From assembly GCF_900099965.1 (NCBI RefSeq), contig NZ_FNDJ01000044.1, forward strand, positions 1-64,000: 64,000 nt of DNA, read 5' to 3'. The position numbers and the translations under genes were made by a program. This DNA is from Nonomuraea jiangxiensis. Lineage in GTDB: Bacteria; Actinomycetota; Actinomycetes; Streptosporangiales; Streptosporangiaceae. Below, in pieces: positions 1 to 7,786 of this stretch (the stretch's first letter is position 1; every line of letters begins with the position of its first letter). Under the pieces are notes generated by a model. It saw only the letters and a program-made list of their open reading frames with translations. It ran no database searches and was not told the DNA's origin.

Positions 1-130
1 TCGCCTTGAGATGAGGTCTCCCTCCCAGTGATGGGGTAAGGCTCCCGGTAGATGATCGGGTTGATAGGCCGGAGGTGGAAGCGCGGTAACGTGTGGAGCT
101 GACCGGTACTAATAGGCCGAGGACTTGACC
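1..130 (+). rRNA. 23S ribosomal RNA, 3' end (partial)
   Basis: The window opens inside a 23S rRNA gene. The highly conserved 3'-terminal stretch (helix 95 sarcin-ricin area is already past; the final 'gaccggtactaatag' segment is at about 100-115) is present and ends near 130. The rest of the gene lies upstream of the window. It is the distal part of an rrn operon followed by the 5S gene. The exact 3' end is estimated from the family pattern. Confidence 0.93.
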
Positions 131-203
131 ACAAAGCAGACTTTCAAGTTTTTGCTCGCGTCCACTAGGCAATTCTGAGACAGCAAACAGGCTGTTTCGG
201 AGG

Positions 204-321
204 GTTACGGCGGTTATGGCGGGAAGGAAACACCCGGTTACATTCCGAACCCGGAAGTTAAGCTTCTCTGCGCCGATGGTACTGCACTCGGGAGGGTGTG
301 GGAGAGTAGGTCGCCGCCGGA
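204..321 (+). rRNA. 5S ribosomal RNA
   Basis: About 118 nt matching the actinobacterial 5S pattern: a 5' 'gttacggcgg' arm pairs with the 3' 'ccgccggac' arm, with the conserved core 'cattccgaacccggaag' at about 241-258 and 'gggagagtagg' near the end. It follows the 23S gene by about 73 nt, the usual order in an rrn operon. End positions are accurate to a few bases. Confidence 0.93.
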
Positions 322-330
322 CAATCTTTT

Positions 331-370
331 GGGGGGTTCGACGCTTCGGGCGTCGAGCCCCCCTTTTTTG
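331..370 (+). terminator. rrn operon intrinsic terminator
   Basis: A G-rich left arm (331-344) and matching C-rich right arm (about 349-363) fold around a TTCG tetraloop and are followed by a run of six T. This is a classical intrinsic terminator directly after the 5S gene and one of the few with a real T-tract in this window. Confidence 0.9.
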
Positions 371-469
371 CGTTGGTGAGGCTTCACGTGTGGTGCGTGG
401 GGCCTTTTCTTGTGTTGTGCGTGGGTCGGGTTTTCGCTGGTGGGGTTGTGGGCGGTTGCGGGGGCCGCG

Positions 470-690
470 CACCCGGACACCTTGGCCACTCGCCGCAGCT
501 TTGCCCAGTGGATCGGCCAGGCGGGGGATCTCGGGGCGGCCCGTGATCAGAGCGAGAGCGCGGACTGCCGTCCGTCTGCGAACGCATTGACAGCCCGGAG
601 TGCCCCTCCAGCCTGATCAACTCCACCCTGATCAACCGCCAAGAGTCGGCCCGGTGGGTGGGAAAGCTGCGGGATGCGGTCGCGGGCCGA
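470..690 (+). pseudogene. decayed tetratricopeptide-repeat gene fragment
   Basis: Reading the plus strand from 470 gives HPDTLATRRSFAQWIGQAGD. This is the diagnostic repeat of actinomycete NB-ARC/TPR proteins (HPDTLxTRxxLAxWxGxAGD). After about 550 the frame changes and the motif resumes as LPSVCERIDSPECPSSLIN, then NRQESARWVGKLRDAVAG up to 690. Roughly two repeats survive in at least two frames, with no start, no N-terminal ATPase part and no stop of their own. Nothing recognisable is seen in the remaining 691-840 before the hairpin at 845. The identification rests on the repeat motif only. Confidence 0.6.
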
Positions 691-844
691 CCTCAAGTGC
701 TGGACAGGCGGGGCGGGTGGCACGGCGGCGGCACGCGAGCTGTTGGCGGTGGCGGGTCCCGGTCATTCGGAGGCCGTCACCACCCGGCGGTAGCTCGCCT
801 GAGCGTTTCTCATGCGCTTGCCGACCGGTCCTGCGTCACAAGGG

Positions 845-879
845 ACCGGGCACCGGTCGGGGGACGGCCGGTGCCCGGT
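845..879 (-). terminator. hairpin terminator after phosphodiester glycosidase gene
   Basis: A perfect 12-bp stem (ACCGGGCACCGG at 845-856, complementary arm at 868-879) with an 11-nt loop lies 26 nt beyond the stop of the minus-strand gene ending at 905. There is no T-tract, as is common for actinomycete terminators. Confidence 0.7.
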
Positions 880-904
880 TGTGGGGACGGTGAGGTGGTC
901 GGGA

Positions 905-2374
905 CTACTGGGGAAGGACCAGGAGGGCGTCGCCGATGGCGCGCTCCCTGCCGTCCGACGGCTTGTTGACCACCTTGCCCGACACCACCATCGCCGTGGA
1001 GCCGCCTCCGTCCAGGTTGATGGCGTTGACCGCGCCCAGCCAGCGCATGAACTGGGCGGCCTCCACGAAGTTCGCGCCGATCGTCTGGCCGGGCTTGCGG
1101 CCGTCGATGGTGGCCAGGATGAGGCTGCCGTTCTTGGTCGTGCCGAGCAGGGTGCGCGGGTGGCGGCGGAGGATCATGTTCATGGAGTCGTGTCCGTCCC
1201 GCTTGGCCGTGATCTTCACCTTGCCGTTGCGCACCAGGCCGACGCTGCCCGCGATGACGTTCACGTCCGGGGTCAGCGCGATGGGCTGCTTGGCGCGCAG
1301 GTCGATCACCTTGGTGTCGACCTTCACTGTCCAGTTCTCCCAGGCGTGCTGGTTGATCCAGTCGGCGGCCAGGCCGTTGCCGTGCAGCACCCGCGCCCCG
1401 GCGGGCACCGTGGCGCCCGAGGCACGTAGGTCGACGACCTTGCCGTTCGCGTCGAGGACGGCGTCGGTGCCGCCGGTGGGCGTCTTGGCTCCGTACTCCT
1501 CCGTGTACAGGACCAGTTCGTCCGTCGCGGCGGCCCGGTTGACCCCGTTGGCCGCGATCTGCTGGCCGTCCTGCGAGGTCACGACGACGATCGTCTCGAT
1601 CTCGGTGATCCGCGCGCTGCGGCCCTTGAGGACCACCGCCGAGCGGCCGGGTACGGCCTCGCTCAGCAGCTTGCCGCCCACCACCGACGCGCCGACGGGC
1701 TCGCCGCGCAACTCGACGGCCGTGTGGATGTTGAAGAAGCCGCCGTTGAGGCCGACCACCGCCTTGCGTGCCTTGGCCATCGAGGAGACGGTCTCCCGCT
1801 TGGCCACGCTGGCGCCCACCGAGGCGGCGTACGAGCCGCGGAACGTCTTCGCGTCGATCATGACGACCTTGGCGTTCCACGGGCCGGTGGTGTCGAGCCC
1901 GTCGTCGCCGAGGTAGTCGACCTTGACCTTCAGGTCCGCGTCCTTGAGCTCCTTGGCCTTCTCCTCGGCCTTCTTCTTGTCCTTCAAGGACCACAGGCCG
2001 ACGCGGACCATGTACATGGTCTGGGAGGGGGCGTCGGCGACGCCCGGCCGGACCACCTCCTGCACGCTAGCGGCCTCACCGGCCGCCTCGACCGCGGCGG
2101 CCGCGGTCTCGGCCGCCGTCAGCGAGCCGGCGTCCTTGCCGTTCGGCAGCAGTACGGTCACCGTGTAACCGTCGGTCGACGTGCCGGCTTTCACGTCGTA
2201 CAGGTCGATGCCCTGGGTCACGGCGGTCAGGGTCTTGGCCGGTGCGGCCCGGGTGCCCAGGGGGAACTTGGCAGTCGGGAAGCGCACCGCCTGCTGCTCC
2301 GCCGTGGCGGGCAACGTGGTGAGCGTCAGTGCCGCGGCAATGGCCAGGCCGCCGGCGATGGTGCGTCGAGACAT
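905..2374 (-). CDS. secreted phosphodiester glycosidase family protein (NAGPA-like)
   Basis: A 489-residue protein with a Sec signal peptide (residues 1-25, cleavage near TLPATA-EQ). The middle holds a SPOR-like segment (about 115-165, 'MYMVRVGLWSLKDKKKAEEKAKEL'-type repeat, abbreviated here). The C-terminal half is a phosphodiester glycosidase domain of the NAGPA/DUF2233 family, recognisable from the VVGLNGGFFN motif (about 218-227), MILRRHPRTLLG and the terminal NLDGGGSTAMV block with its conserved Asp. Family members cleave sugar-phosphodiester linkages, often in exopolysaccharide or cell-wall glycopolymers. The natural substrate here cannot be told. The start is supported by a GGAG about 8 nt upstream. 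The gene is monocistronic, with a hairpin behind it. Confidence 0.85.
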   Translation of the reverse strand: MSRRTIAGGLAIAAALTLTTLPATAEQQAVRFPTAKFPLGTRAAPAKTLTAVTQGIDLYDVKAGTSTDGYTVTVLLPNGKDAGSLTAAETAAAAVEAAGEAASVQEVVRPGVADAPSQTMYMVRVGLWSLKDKKKAEEKAKELKDADLKVKVDYLGDDGLDTTGPWNAKVVMIDAKTFRGSYAASVGASVAKRETVSSMAKARKAVVGLNGGFFNIHTAVELRGEPVGASVVGGKLLSEAVPGRSAVVLKGRSARITEIETIVVVTSQDGQQIAANGVNRAAATDELVLYTEEYGAKTPTGGTDAVLDANGKVVDLRASGATVPAGARVLHGNGLAADWINQHAWENWTVKVDTKVIDLRAKQPIALTPDVNVIAGSVGLVRNGKVKITAKRDGHDSMNMILRRHPRTLLGTTKNGSLILATIDGRKPGQTIGANFVEAAQFMRWLGAVNAINLDGGGSTAMVVSGKVVNKPSDGRERAIGDALLVLPQ

Positions 2375-2500
2375 GGATTCTCCAGAGGGCGGTACAGGGA
2401 CCGCACCATCGTGGCGAGATCAAGGTCTCTGAGGCAGGCGAACGCGCCGATCCGGTCAAGAGGTTACGAGATTGACATCGTGATCGGATACTCTTTGCCT

Positions 2501-2545
2501 ATGTCACGTATCTGCATGTGGTGGCGGCCGACAGACGGCCGCTGA
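2501..2545 (+). CDS. trpS leader peptide with tandem Trp codons
   Basis: A 14-codon reading frame, MSRICMWWRPTDGR followed by TGA, lies 88 nt upstream of trpS. Codons 7 and 8 are adjacent Trp codons (2519-2524), rare in random sequence and placed right at the first arm of the attenuator hairpin series. No ribosome binding site is seen. A -10-like GATACT (2487-2492) sits 8 nt before the ATG, so the transcript probably starts at or next to the ATG and is translated without a leader. The peptide is inferred to be a sensor of charged tRNA-Trp, not a functional product. Confidence 0.8.
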   Translation: MSRICMWWRPTDGR

Positions 2546-2578
2546 TTCCCCATGCACGGGCCGTCCCTGAGACGGCCC
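2524..2578 (+). promoter_or_regulatory. ribosome-mediated transcription attenuator of trpS
   Basis: Four segments can pair in mutually exclusive ways. Segment 1 (GCGGCC, 2524-2529) pairs with segment 2 (GGCCGC, 2537-2542). Segment 2 (GACGGCC, 2534-2540) pairs with segment 3 (GGCCGTC, 2559-2565). Segment 3 (GGGCCGTC, 2558-2565) pairs with segment 4 (GACGGCCC, 2571-2578) around a 5-nt loop. A ribosome stalled at the Trp codons (2519-2524) would cover segment 1, allow 2:3 and prevent the 3:4 terminator. There is no T-run after segment 4, as often in actinomycetes. Attenuation of this kind is known for the auxiliary TrpRS of Streptomyces coelicolor. The present structure was read by eye, not folded by computer. 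Confidence 0.8.
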
Positions 2579-2632
2579 ACCTGACGTGCGGGTTCGCTCC
2601 GGGACGGCATGACCTCCAAGGAGACAACCCCG

Positions 2633-3595
2633 ATGAACGACGTCGTGCTCACCGGTGACCGCCCGACCGGGCCGCTGCATCTGGGCCACTACTTCGGTTC
2701 GCTGGCCAACCGGCTGAGGCTCCAGCACACCTGCCCCATGTACGTACTGATCGCCGACTACCAGGTGATCACCGATCGCGACCGGCCCGGCGCGATCCAG
2801 CGCAACATCACCGAGCTGCTCCTCGACTACCTGGCGGTCGGTCTGGACCCGGCCAGGGTGACGATCTTCCGGCACAGCGCGATCCCGGAGCTGAACCAGT
2901 TGCTGCTGCCGTTCCTGAGCCTGGTGTCGGTGGCCGAGTTGCAGCGCAACCCCACGGTCAAGGACGAGATCGCGCACAGCTCGCAGCAGGCGGTCAGCGG
3001 TCTGATGTTCACCTATCCGGTGCACCAGGCGGCCGACATCCTGTTCTGCAAGGGCACGCTGGTGCCCGTCGGCCGGGACCAGCTCCCGCACGTCGAGGTG
3101 ACGCGGCTGGTGGCGCGCCGCTTCAACGAGCGGTACGGCGAGGTGTTCCCGGTGCCCGAGGCCATGATGGGTGAGCGTCCGCTGCTCAAGGGCCTGGACG
3201 GCGGCAAGATGAGCAAGAGCCGCGGCAACGCCATCCCCCTGTCGGCCACCGAGGACCAGACGGCCGCGCTCATCCGCGGGGCCCGTACGGACTCCGACCG
3301 GATGATCACCTTCGACGAGGAACGCCGCCCCGAAGTGGCGAACCTCCTCACGCTGGCGGGCCTCTGCCTCGGCCGAGAGCCCCGCGCGCTCGCCGAGGAG
3401 ATCGGGTACGGCGGCGCCTCCGCGCTCAAGCGCCTGACCACCGAGGCGGTCAACGAGTTCCTGCGCCCGATCAGGCGCCGCCGCGCCGAGCTCACCGAGG
3501 CCGAGGCCAGGCGCATCCTCGCCGAGGGCAACGAGCGCGCCCGTGAGCGGGCGGTCGCCACACTCGACGAGGTACGCCACGCGATGGCGTTCTGA
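2633..3595 (+). CDS. trpS: tryptophanyl-tRNA synthetase, auxiliary type
   Basis: A 320-residue class Ic aminoacyl-tRNA synthetase that charges tRNA-Trp. The HIGH-type signature is PLHLGHY (about residues 14-20) and the KMSKS loop GKMSKS is at about residues 196-201. The catalytic domain is followed by a short C-terminal helical domain, and the total length is normal. Start 2633 is chosen over an in-frame ATG at 2609 because AAGGAG (2618-2623) lies 9 nt before it. The attenuator in front argues that this is the inducible auxiliary enzyme, by analogy with Streptomyces TrpRS1, which confers indolmycin resistance. Resistance here is inference, as is the presence of another housekeeping trpS elsewhere in the genome. 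No neighbouring indolmycin pathway genes are seen. Confidence 0.9.
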   Translation: MNDVVLTGDRPTGPLHLGHYFGSLANRLRLQHTCPMYVLIADYQVITDRDRPGAIQRNITELLLDYLAVGLDPARVTIFRHSAIPELNQLLLPFLSLVSVAELQRNPTVKDEIAHSSQQAVSGLMFTYPVHQAADILFCKGTLVPVGRDQLPHVEVTRLVARRFNERYGEVFPVPEAMMGERPLLKGLDGGKMSKSRGNAIPLSATEDQTAALIRGARTDSDRMITFDEERRPEVANLLTLAGLCLGREPRALAEEIGYGGASALKRLTTEAVNEFLRPIRRRRAELTEAEARRILAEGNERARERAVATLDEVRHAMAF

Positions 3596-3690
3596 GGCTC
3601 CCATCGGGATCGCGTTCTGAGGCTCCCGGCGCGACGGCGGGGACGACGGGCGGGGACGACGGCGGGGACGACGGCGGGGACGGCGGCGGG
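3587..3690. repeat. direct repeat at trpS stop and 12-bp tandem repeat
   Basis: A 16-bp sequence spanning the trpS stop codon (3587-3602) is repeated exactly at 3612-3627. From about 3634 to 3690 follow roughly four to five degenerate copies of a 12-bp unit (cggggacgacgg). The whole lies between the convergent ends of trpS and the PucR gene and looks like replication-slippage material. No terminator hairpin is obvious here. Confidence 0.7.
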
Positions 3691-3694
3691 AGCC

Positions 3695-5311
3695 TCAGCG
3701 GTTGTCGCGGCGGAAGGACTCCAGGGCCAGCAGCGCCACGTGGAGGGACAGGCACGACTCGACGTCGTCGAGGTCGGTGTCGAGGATGCGTTCGAGGCGG
3801 CGCAGCCGGTCGTAGAAGGCGGGCCTGGACAGGTGCGCCTTCTGCGCGGCCACCGCCTTGTTGCGCCCGGAGTCCAGGTAGATGCGCAGGATCCGGGTGA
3901 GATCGCCGCCGCGCTGCGCGTCGTGCGCGAGCAGCGGGCCCAGCTCCCGCTCGGCGAACGTCTGCAGCCGGGCGTCGTCGCGCAGCAGGTGGAGCAGCCC
4001 GCGCAGGCGCAGGTCGGGCAGCCGGTAGAAGGCCCGGCCGTCCGGCTGGCGCACCGCCACGTCGGCCACCTGCTCGGCCTCCAGGAAGCTGCGGCGTACG
4101 TCCCTGATGGACTCCACCACCGAGCCGGCGGCCAGTACGAACGCCGAGCCCGGCCGCCACAGCACGCGCAGCCGCTCCGAGAGCGTGGTCAGCGCGGGCT
4201 CGGCCTGGGTGCGCGGCGGCAGCGGCAGCAGGACCCCGACGCGCTCCTGGTCGAGCGCCCCGACCAGGGCGGGCAGCCGCGCGTCGCGGCAGGCCGCGGC
4301 GGTCGCCTCGGCCAGCTCGCCGAGCTGGGCCTGCCCGTCGAGGGCCTGGTCCATCGGATCGGTCGGCCGGATCACCACGCTGACCAGCTTGCGGCCCGTG
4401 AGCGGCACGCCGACGGCGCGGGCGCGGGCGGCGGCCTCGTCGGGGTCGGCGTAGGCGTGGGTGAGGATGCCGGCGATGATCGTGCCGTGCGCCTGGCGTT
4501 CGAGCGACTCCTGGTGGCGCTCCAGCAGCCGGCCCAGGGCGAGCGTGGTGGCGGCGCGCTCGGCCAGCACCATGTCGCGCGGGGTCGGGGGCGTGTCGCA
4601 GAGCAGGATCAGCCGCCCCCAGTCCTGCCCGCGCGCCCCAACCGTGGTGACCAGCCAGCCGGAGGCGGGATCGTACGCGGTGCGCTGCGCCGGAGCCACC
4701 GCCCTGGACCTGGTCTCCCACCCGGCCAGCAGGGTGCCCGCGTCGCGCCCGGCGGACTCGGCGGCCAGCACCTGGTGGGCGAGGTTCTCCAGCAGCACCG
4801 GGCGGCTTGACAGCCGGGCCACCTGGGCGAGCACCTTGGCGGGCGAGGCGCCCTCCACCGACAGCTCGGTGAAGACCTCGTGGAGCTGCTCGGAGGCCCG
4901 TAGCTCCTCCAGCTGGATGTCGATGATCCGGGCGTGCACGGACTCGGTGATCTGCACGAACGGCGTCTCCCGGGTCAGCACGATGACCGGCAGGCCGTGC
5001 TCCTCGGCCGTTTTGACCACGGCGCGCGGCAACTCGCGGACGAACCTGCGGCCCAGCTCCACGATCAGGCCGGAGGCGCCGACCGAGGAAAGCTCGCCGA
5101 TGTAGTCGCCGAGCTTCTCGGGATCCTCGGGGAGCGCGACCCCGGTGGTGAGGACCAGCTCGCCGCCGCGGAGCAGGTGGGCGATGTCGGCGATCTCGCC
5201 GACGTGCACCCACCGAACCCTGGTGTCGAGCCGGTCGGCGCCCGCGACCACGCGCGGGCTGCCCCGGCGTACGGTCTCCAGGGCGAGGACGTCGGCGATG
5301 GTGGGCAACAC
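3695..5311 (-). CDS. PucR family transcriptional regulator
   Basis: 538 residues. An N-terminal PucR domain (about 5-125, including RWVHVGEIADIAHLLRGGEL and LTTG) is followed by a CdaR/GGDEF-like middle region (about 270-420) and a C-terminal helix-turn-helix (about 465-530, DSGRNKAVAAQKAHLSRPAF then YDRLRRLERIL). Such proteins activate purine, polyamine, GABA or carboxylate catabolism in response to a metabolite. The GTG start at 5311 is preceded by TAGGCT with a 7-nt gap (5319-5324), so a leaderless transcript is likely. This means it can be transcribed separately from the acyl-CoA synthetase gene 57 bp upstream. The effector is unknown. Confidence 0.85.
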   Translation of the reverse strand: MLPTIADVLALETVRRGSPRVVAGADRLDTRVRWVHVGEIADIAHLLRGGELVLTTGVALPEDPEKLGDYIGELSSVGASGLIVELGRRFVRELPRAVVKTAEEHGLPVIVLTRETPFVQITESVHARIIDIQLEELRASEQLHEVFTELSVEGASPAKVLAQVARLSSRPVLLENLAHQVLAAESAGRDAGTLLAGWETRSRAVAPAQRTAYDPASGWLVTTVGARGQDWGRLILLCDTPPTPRDMVLAERAATTLALGRLLERHQESLERQAHGTIIAGILTHAYADPDEAAARARAVGVPLTGRKLVSVVIRPTDPMDQALDGQAQLGELAEATAAACRDARLPALVGALDQERVGVLLPLPPRTQAEPALTTLSERLRVLWRPGSAFVLAAGSVVESIRDVRRSFLEAEQVADVAVRQPDGRAFYRLPDLRLRGLLHLLRDDARLQTFAERELGPLLAHDAQRGGDLTRILRIYLDSGRNKAVAAQKAHLSRPAFYDRLRRLERILDTDLDDVESCLSLHVALLALESFRRDNR

Positions 5312-5368
5312 GGGGCAGAGCCTAGCCGATCAACCTGTAAGAACGCTCATGCACCGATTTACGCTTTG

Positions 5369-6997
5369 TCACGGATTAAGATCCTCCTCCAGAAATTCCC
5401 TACGCGGTTCGCGCACCCGGAGCTCCACCCGGCGAATCTTCCCGGAGATCGTCTTGGGCAGTTCGGCGAACTCCAGCCGCCGCACCCGCTTGTAGGGCGC
5501 CAGTTCCCTGCGGCAGTGTTCGAAGATCGAGCGCGCGGTCGCCTCGTCCGCCTCGAACCCGGGCACGAGCGTCACGTACGCCTTGGGCACGGCCAGCCTC
5601 ACCGGGTCGGGGGCGGGCACCACGGCCGCCTCCGCGACGGCGGCGTGCTCCAGCAGCACGCTCTCCAGCTCGAACGGCGAGATGCGGTAGTCGCTGGCCT
5701 TGAAGACGTCGTCGGTCCGGCCCACGTAGGTGATGTAGCCGTCCTGGTCGCGGGTGGCGACGTCGCCCGTGTGGTAGAAACCGTCGCGCATCGCCTCGCC
5801 GATCCCGCCGACATATCCGGACATGAGGCCAAGTGGGCGGCGATCGTCCAGCGGCAGGCAGATCTCGCCGTCGTCGCCCTGCTCGCCGGTCACCGGGTCG
5901 ATCAGTACGACCTCGTAGCCGGGCAGCGGCCGGCCCATCGACCCGGGCCTGACCGGCTCGTCCGGCATGTTGCCGATCTGGGCGGTGGTCTCGGTCTGCC
6001 CGTAGCCGTCCCTGATCGTGATGCCCCACGCCTTGGCCACCTGGTCGATGATCTCGGGGTTGAGCGGCTCCCCGGCGGCCACGGCCGTGCGCAGGGGCAA
6101 CTCGCAGGCCGCCAGGTCCTCCTGGATGAGCATGCGCCACACGGTCGGCGGCGCGCAGAACGTGGTGACCCGCTCGTCCCGCAGCACCTCCAGCAGCGCG
6201 GGCGCGGAGAAACGCCGGTAGTCGTGGATCAGTACGGTGGCCCCCGCGTTCCAGGGCGCGAACACGTTGCTCCACGCGTGCTTCGCCCACCCCGGCGAGG
6301 AGACGTTGAGGTGCACGTCACCGGGCCTGAGCCCGATCCAGGCCATCGTCGACAGGTGCCCGGCCGGGTAGGACGCGTGGGTGTGCTCGACCAGCTTCGG
6401 CTGTGAGGTGGTGCCGGAGGTGAAGTAGAGCAGCAGCGTGTCGCCGGCCCGGGTCGGCCCGTCGGGGGTGAAGCGCTCGTCCGCCTCGTACGCCTCGTGG
6501 TACGGCAGCCAGTTGTAGGCGTCACCGACCGCGATCTTGGTGAACTCCCCGGCCCCGAACTTGGCCGCGTCGGCGGCCTCGGCGATCACGTGCGAGACGC
6601 CGCCCCGCTCGATCCGCTCGGCGACGTCCTTGGCCGTCAGTAGCGTCGTGGCCGGGATGACGACCGCGCCCAGCTTCATCGCGGCCAGCAGCGACTCCCA
6701 CAGCTCGGCCTGGTTGCCCAGCATGAGCAGAATTCGGTCGCCCCGGCGCACCCCCTGCAAGTGCAGCCAGTTGGCGACCTGGTTGCTGCGGGCCGACAGC
6801 TCGGCGAAGGTGAAACGGGCCTCGCTCGCTCCCACGATCTTGAGGGCGACGGCGTCGGGGGTCTCGGCGGCCAGGACCCCGTCGAACCAGTCGAGCGCCC
6901 AGTTGAAATCCCCGAGCCCGGGCCAGCGGAAGTCACGGCGGGCGGTGGCGGGGTCGGCGTCGAGGAGGAAGTCGCGGGCTGCACGGAAAGCGCTCAT
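5369..6997 (-). CDS. AMP-dependent acyl-CoA synthetase
   Basis: 542 residues of the ANL superfamily, which activates a carboxylic acid with ATP and then transfers it to CoA. Signatures: the P-loop-like A3 motif YFTSGTTSQPK (about 208-218), the A5 motif GYGQTET (about 350), the A8 hinge region YHTGD...GRTDD (about 418-435) and the A10 lysine in PKTISGK (about 515-521). Length and layout fit acetyl/medium-chain acyl-CoA synthetases. The substrate is not evident. The gene starts 12 bp after the TetR stop codon, so TetR and this enzyme are probably one operon, and the TetR regulator may control both its own operon and the exporter. Confidence 0.85.
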   Translation of the reverse strand: MSAFRAARDFLLDADPATARRDFRWPGLGDFNWALDWFDGVLAAETPDAVALKIVGASEARFTFAELSARSNQVANWLHLQGVRRGDRILLMLGNQAELWESLLAAMKLGAVVIPATTLLTAKDVAERIERGGVSHVIAEAADAAKFGAGEFTKIAVGDAYNWLPYHEAYEADERFTPDGPTRAGDTLLLYFTSGTTSQPKLVEHTHASYPAGHLSTMAWIGLRPGDVHLNVSSPGWAKHAWSNVFAPWNAGATVLIHDYRRFSAPALLEVLRDERVTTFCAPPTVWRMLIQEDLAACELPLRTAVAAGEPLNPEIIDQVAKAWGITIRDGYGQTETTAQIGNMPDEPVRPGSMGRPLPGYEVVLIDPVTGEQGDDGEICLPLDDRRPLGLMSGYVGGIGEAMRDGFYHTGDVATRDQDGYITYVGRTDDVFKASDYRISPFELESVLLEHAAVAEAAVVPAPDPVRLAVPKAYVTLVPGFEADEATARSIFEHCRRELAPYKRVRRLEFAELPKTISGKIRRVELRVREPRREFLEEDLNP

Positions 6998-7009
6998 GCC
7001 CGGATCCTG

Positions 7010-7714
7010 CTACGCCGCCAGCCGCCGCTCAAGGCCGTCGAGAACCGACACCAGGCCGAAGTCGAAGGCCATCGCCCGGACGGCCTGCGGATCGTCGTAG
7101 GAGTCCATGTGCATGCGCTCCAGGAGGTCGGGGAACTGGGCCGCGGCCTTGGTGACCGAGGCGCGCATCTCGTCGGGGTCGTAGTTCTCGACGCCGATCG
7201 CGGCGTTCCAGGCGACCTCCGGGATCGTCATGCCGAAGACGTAGGCGGTCAGCGTGGAGTTGGCGAAGTCGATGTCCAGGCCCGAGAACCCGGCCACCTT
7301 GAACAGCCTGCGCATCTTGTCGGCCACGTGCATCGCGTTCGGGCCGAGCGCGGGCAGGCGGCCGAGGAGGTCGGCCGACCACGGGTGGCGCAGCATGGCC
7401 TGGCGCATGCCGTAGGCCAGGACCGAGGCGGCCTCGCGCCAGCCCACCTCGTCGGGGTCGGGGACGATCATCTCGGCCCACACCTCGTCGTAGGCCAGTT
7501 CGAGCAGTTCGTCCTTGTTGGCGACGTACCAGTAGAGGCTGGTGGCGCCCGCGCTCAGTTTGGCGCCGAGCTTGCGCATGCTCAGCCCGCCGAGGCCCTC
7601 CTCGTCGAGCAGCTCCAGGGCGGCGCGGACGATCTCCTCGCGACTGCGCCCCGGGGTGGTGGCCTTGCGGGGCTCGCGGAGCCAGACGGAGGTGAACGAC
7701 TTGCTCATAGGCAC
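7010..7714 (-). CDS. TetR/AcrR family transcriptional regulator
   Basis: A 234-residue repressor. The N-terminal HTH (about 20-65, with LSMRKLGAKLSAGATSLYWY and VANKDELLELAYD) is of the TetR class proper and is followed by a TetR_C-type ligand domain. The GTG start at 7714 follows a TAGTTT -10 element (7722-7727, minus strand) by 7 nt, suggesting a leaderless mRNA. An in-frame ATG at 7708 is the alternative. It is divergent from a DHA2 exporter, with three 17-bp palindromes between and inside the two start regions, the standard arrangement for a drug-responsive repressor. Downstream are the acyl-CoA synthetase and PucR genes. Confidence 0.88.
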   Translation of the reverse strand: MPMSKSFTSVWLREPRKATTPGRSREEIVRAALELLDEEGLGGLSMRKLGAKLSAGATSLYWYVANKDELLELAYDEVWAEMIVPDPDEVGWREAASVLAYGMRQAMLRHPWSADLLGRLPALGPNAMHVADKMRRLFKVAGFSGLDIDFANSTLTAYVFGMTIPEVAWNAAIGVENYDPDEMRASVTKAAAQFPDLLERMHMDSYDDPQAVRAMAFDFGLVSVLDGLERRLAA

Positions 7715-7721
7715 AAGGATA

Positions 7722-7786
7722 AAACTACTCGCACACCGTGCGAGGATCGTCGTACAGTGTGCGAGTGAACTCGAACACTGTACGAG
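7722..7786. promoter_or_regulatory. three phased TetR operators with divergent promoters
   Basis: Three related 17-bp palindromes occur at 7728-7744 (CTCGCACACCGTGCGAG), 7749-7765 (its right half reads GTGTGCGAG) and 7770-7786 (CTCGAACACTGTACGAG). Their centres (7736, 7757, 7778) are exactly 21 bp apart, two helical turns, so they lie on one DNA face. Site 1 abuts the TetR -10 (TAGTTT, 7722-7727). Site 2 contains the exporter -10 (TACAGT, 7753-7758), which is 6 nt before its GTG start. Site 3 lies in codons 2-8 of the exporter gene. Cooperative repression of both directions is inferred. Confidence 0.8.

Noticed and set aside
1..470. Possible tRNA gene near the rRNA operon
   Set aside because: No cloverleaf-like sequence with a T-loop motif (GGTTCGAATCC type) was seen here or elsewhere in the window by eye. 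A tRNAscan run would be decisive.
2504..3604. Long open frame antisense to trpS (about 366 codons)
   Set aside because: High G+C creates long shadow frames. The encoded protein has no recognisable motif, and trpS on the other strand is complete with HIGH and KMSKS motifs. The same reasoning excludes many other long frames, for example 3492-5213, 10637-11460 and 49919-52006.
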